This document shows, in pieces, positions 11,213 to 13,426 of a stretch of 13,426 nt of DNA. How positions within the stretch are numbered: position 1 is the stretch's first letter; each line of letters starts with the position of its first letter. The stretch covers positions 1-13,426 of the forward strand of contig JAFAWZ010000038.1 of assembly GCA_019241495.1 (NCBI GenBank), in the 5' to 3' direction. Made by a program: the position numbers and the translations under genes. The notes beneath the pieces were generated by a model, which saw only the letters and a program-made list of their open reading frames with translations, was not told the DNA's origin and searched no databases. The stretch comes from Acidimicrobiales bacterium. Lineage in GTDB: Bacteria > Actinomycetota > Acidimicrobiia > Acidimicrobiales > Palsa-688.

Positions 11213-12959
11213 CAGGCCGATCCGGGTGCCTGAGCAAGGCCAGGGCGAGCAGGCCGGCCAGCCCGGCGCAGACGGCCGCCCCGGCGAAGATGGTGTGCAG
11301 CTCGCTGAGCAGGGCCCGGTTGGTGGCCTGGTCGTAGGCCGGGCAGCCGGCGGGGTGGGACGGGCACAGCACCAGCGGCGAGCCGATCCGGGCCTGCGCC
11401 TGGTAGAAGCGGCGCAGCCCGATGGCGGTCAGGGCCGACAGTCCGGCCAGCATCCCGACGGTGCGAGCCACCACGGCCAGGGCACTGGCGAGCGCGTGGT
11501 GGCGGGCTTCCACCGCGCCGAGGACGGCGACGTTCACCGGTGCTATCGCCAGCCCGAAGCCGAGGCCGCCTACAACGAGCTCCATGTCGCTCAGGCGGGG
11601 CCCGCCCCCGAGCGCGCTCGCCGACCAGCTGGTCATGGCGACGAACGCCAACGTCGAGGTGGCCATCCCAGCCGCTGCCACGTACCGAGCAAGCCAGCGG
11701 GCCCGGCAGAGGACGCCCCCGAGGACCGCCCCTACCGGGACGGCGACGAGAAACCGGACGAGCACGAGAGCGGCGGCCACCTCCGAGTTGGGATCGACGG
11801 TCGCCCGGGCGAACAGGGGCACGTCGATGAGGACCGCCATCAGTGCCCCGCCCAGCGCGACGTTCACGGCCAGACCTCCCCACGCCGGGGTGGATCGCAG
11901 GACGCCCGGCTGTATCAGGGGCTGGCGGGCCCGGCGCTGGCGCCACCAGAACCCGGCGGCGAGCACCGCAGCCAGCGGAACCACCAGCGGTGCGCTGGAC
12001 GCAACAACCTGGCGGCTCGGATCGGCGGTCGAGAAGGCCACGACGATGCAGGCCAGGAACCCGGCTAGGAGCATCGCCCCCGGAAGGTCGGAGCGGCGGA
12101 GCAGCCCAGGCAGCCGCCGGAACGGGACCACCGGCTGGACCCGGCCCGGTTCCAGCATTTCCCAGGCCGCTCCGGCGGCGAGCAGTCCGAGCGAGGCGAG
12201 CACCAACAGTGTGGTCAGCGGCCCCCATTGACCCCCGGCCTGCGGTGCGTACAGCTGACCAAACGTCGTGCTGGTGGCCAGGCGCGCGGGGGCGTCCAGC
12301 CCTACCACGAGGCCGACGGTCCCGAGGACCGCGAGGAAGGGGCCGACCACGTCAGCCCGCCGTGTTGCAGCCCGGGGCTGGCGGGTGCGAGCGGCCAGAA
12401 ACGCGGTGGCGACAAGGACCGTGACTGGAACGTTGATCCAGAAGATCGCCCGCCAGGAAGCGGCCGCCACGACGGCCGCACCGTAGAGCGGCCCCATCAC
12501 GCTGCCCAGCTCTTGCAGCGCCCCGATCATGCCGAGCGGAGTACCCCGTTCGTCGGGCTCCCAGCGCCGGGCGACCACGGCCATGGTGACCGGCACCAGC
12601 CCGCCTCCCCCCAGGCCCTGGATGGCCCGGCCCAGCACCAGGATGGGCAGCGAATGCGCTGTGGCGGTCAGCACCGAACCGAACCCGAACCCGGCCAGGC
12701 ACGCGACGAACACCGGACCGGTACCGGCCAGGTCGGCTACCCGACCGAGGAGGGGCAACATGGCGGTGTAGCCGAGGAGGAAGCCGCTGACGATAGGGGT
12801 CGCCCGCTGCAGGCGGTCCAGGCCGAGGCCGACCCCGTCCATGATGTTGGGCAGGGCCACCACGACGACGTAGGTGTCCGCCGCGGCGAGGAGCACGGTG
12901 GCGGCCGCGAGGGCCAGGTGCCACTGGTCCTGCTGCTCGACCGTGCGGCCCCTGCCCAC
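11181..12959 (-). CDS. P55 (Rv1410c)-like MFS transporter with extra helix pair
   Basis: A 592-residue membrane transporter of the major facilitator superfamily (DHA2 type). It follows M. tuberculosis P55 (Rv1410c) closely: AAADTYVVV with Asp28 (P55 Asp22), LLGYTAMLPLLGRVAD with Asp76 (Asp70), QELGSVMGPLYG with Glu150 (Glu147), FWINVP, and ALAVVARTVGMLAGLSAL near the end. P55 exports lipids, notably triacylglycerol, together with the lipoprotein LprG. Here an LprG-like gene ends 5 bp upstream. It is ~74 residues longer than P55; residues ~292-355 look like a second copy of the central helix pair at ~205-280. Motif A lacks the basic residues after Asp76 (DLAGTG). Two Cys (CPSHPAGC) lie in the last outer loop. 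GTG 12959 is the only start just after the lipoprotein stop. Confidence 0.92.
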   Translation of the reverse strand: MGRGRTVEQQDQWHLALAAATVLLAAADTYVVVVALPNIMDGVGLGLDRLQRATPIVSGFLLGYTAMLPLLGRVADLAGTGPVFVACLAGFGFGSVLTATAHSLPILVLGRAIQGLGGGGLVPVTMAVVARRWEPDERGTPLGMIGALQELGSVMGPLYGAAVVAAASWRAIFWINVPVTVLVATAFLAARTRQPRAATRRADVVGPFLAVLGTVGLVVGLDAPARLATSTTFGQLYAPQAGGQWGPLTTLLVLASLGLLAAGAAWEMLEPGRVQPVVPFRRLPGLLRRSDLPGAMLLAGFLACIVVAFSTADPSRQVVASSAPLVVPLAAVLAAGFWWRQRRARQPLIQPGVLRSTPAWGGLAVNVALGGALMAVLIDVPLFARATVDPNSEVAAALVLVRFLVAVPVGAVLGGVLCRARWLARYVAAAGMATSTLAFVAMTSWSASALGGGPRLSDMELVVGGLGFGLAIAPVNVAVLGAVEARHHALASALAVVARTVGMLAGLSALTAIGLRRFYQAQARIGSPLVLCPSHPAGCPAYDQATNRALLSELHTIFAGAAVCAGLAGLLALALLRHPDRPVNAGASGTTR

Positions 12960-12964
12960 TCCGG

Positions 12965-13426
12965 TCAGGAGGTACGCGGCAGCGTGACGGTCACGTGCTC
13001 GTCGTAGTTGGACAGCGTGAGGGTGTACGTGCTGTCCGTCGTGGCGCTCGTGAAGCGGCCCACGAGGGTGACCACGCGCAGCTGGTAGCTGGAGGGGTTG
13101 ATGGCCACCGTCATGGTGACGGGGCGCGACGGGTCGGCGTCGGGCAGGACCGGTATGGCCGTGCCAGGCACCTGATAGGTGACCGTGTCGAGAAGCTCTC
13201 CGCGGATGCGTTCGGTGGCACCCAGCTTCGGCTGGTCGGCCAGGGTGAGCAGCTTGGTCAGCCCTGTGGCCGGGTCGAACAGCTCGGCCGGGTTGTGGAG
13301 CCCGAAGTTGGCCGGATCCGTCTTGGTGTAGCCGGTCGAGAAGGGCAGCTCGGCTTCGAATACGCCGTGGATGGCGGCAACCTTCACGTCCACGACGAAG
13401 CCTTTGAGGGCGACCTCGAAGCTCCC
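12965..13426 (-). CDS. lprG: LprG/LppX-family lipoprotein, C-terminal part (5' end outside window)
   Basis: The frame is open to the right edge (coding continues beyond the internal GTG at 13393), so the last ~153 residues are seen; the signal peptide and lipobox are off the window. It matches the LppX_LprAFG fold: short strands, then HNPAELFDPATGLTKLL, which parallels the LprG stretch YDPAQVLNPDTGLANVL, then LLDTVTYQVPGT, VTMTVAINPSSYQLRVVTL and a last strand TYTLTLSNYDEHVTVTLP. Proteins of this fold have a hydrophobic pocket for acylated lipids (triacylglycerol, lipoglycans) and sit on the outer face of the membrane. The P55-like transporter starts 5 bp downstream, so the pair is the LprG-P55 operon in the same gene order as in M. 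tuberculosis. Confidence 0.85.
   Translation of the reverse strand, partial: GSFEVALKGFVVDVKVAAIHGVFEAELPFSTGYTKTDPANFGLHNPAELFDPATGLTKLLTLADQPKLGATERIRGELLDTVTYQVPGTAIPVLPDADPSRPVTMTVAINPSSYQLRVVTLVGRFTSATTDSTYTLTLSNYDEHVTVTLPRTS

Noticed and set aside
11110..12228. Second minus-strand frame (372 codons) inside the transporter gene
   Set aside because: It is the frame-shifted shadow of the MFS gene, rich in Arg/Pro/Gly, with no membrane pattern of its own.
12228..13007. Plus-strand frame (259 codons) opposite the transporter and lipoprotein genes
   Set aside because: The product is a polar, repetitive Gly/Arg/His/Asp string, and both opposite genes have strong family matches.

Overview
The window is high-GC, gene-dense bacterial DNA from an actinomycete-type organism. 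A WhiB protein (known only from Actinobacteria and their phages), a PdtaS-type histidine kinase, the SCO1664/DUF3090/MSMEG_4193 trio and an LprG-P55 pair all point to Actinobacteria. Many GTG/TTG starts and probably leaderless genes fit this. My best guess is a lineage outside the mycolate group, such as Acidimicrobiia, but this cannot be proved from the window. Nothing looks like an insertion sequence, phage, CRISPR array, tRNA or rRNA; this is ordinary chromosome.

Layout, left to right. (1) 1-3203, plus strand: two ArsA/Get3-type ATPases (the first cut by the window edge), then a PdtaS-like sensor kinase. (2) 3206-5829, minus strand: an anti-sigma-like protein, a SigB/SigF-family sigma factor, a lipid (diacylglycerol-type) kinase and a WhiB1-like iron-sulfur regulator, read in that order. 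The whiB gene is convergent with pdtaS, as whiB1 (Rv3219) and pdtaS (Rv3220c) are in Mycobacterium tuberculosis. It has a near-consensus CRP site upstream. (3) 5932-7703, plus strand: etfB-etfA, the two subunits of electron transfer flavoprotein, behind a promoter carrying two copies of an ACCGGT-centred repeat. (4) 7722-9665, minus strand: a conserved actinobacterial trio of unknown function, made of a histidine-phosphatase-fold protein, DUF3090 and a PI3/4-kinase-like protein. (5) 9694-11212, plus strand: two base-excision repair enzymes, a family 5 uracil-DNA glycosylase and an Fpg/Nei-type glycosylase, divergent from the trio across 28 bp. (6) 11181-13426, minus strand: an LprG-like lipoprotein (cut by the right edge) followed by a P55 (Rv1410c)-like MFS transporter.

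The genes form functional groups: stress and redox signalling (kinase, anti-sigma/sigma, WhiB, lipid kinase), respiratory electron transfer, an uncharacterised kinase/phosphatase-like trio, DNA base repair, and lipid export to the cell envelope. The most interesting items are the P55-like transporter, which seems to carry a duplicated central helix pair (about 16 rather than 14 membrane helices), the uncharacterised trio, and the degenerate ATP site of the anti-sigma protein. Gene identities come from motifs and remembered family sequences; no database search was possible.
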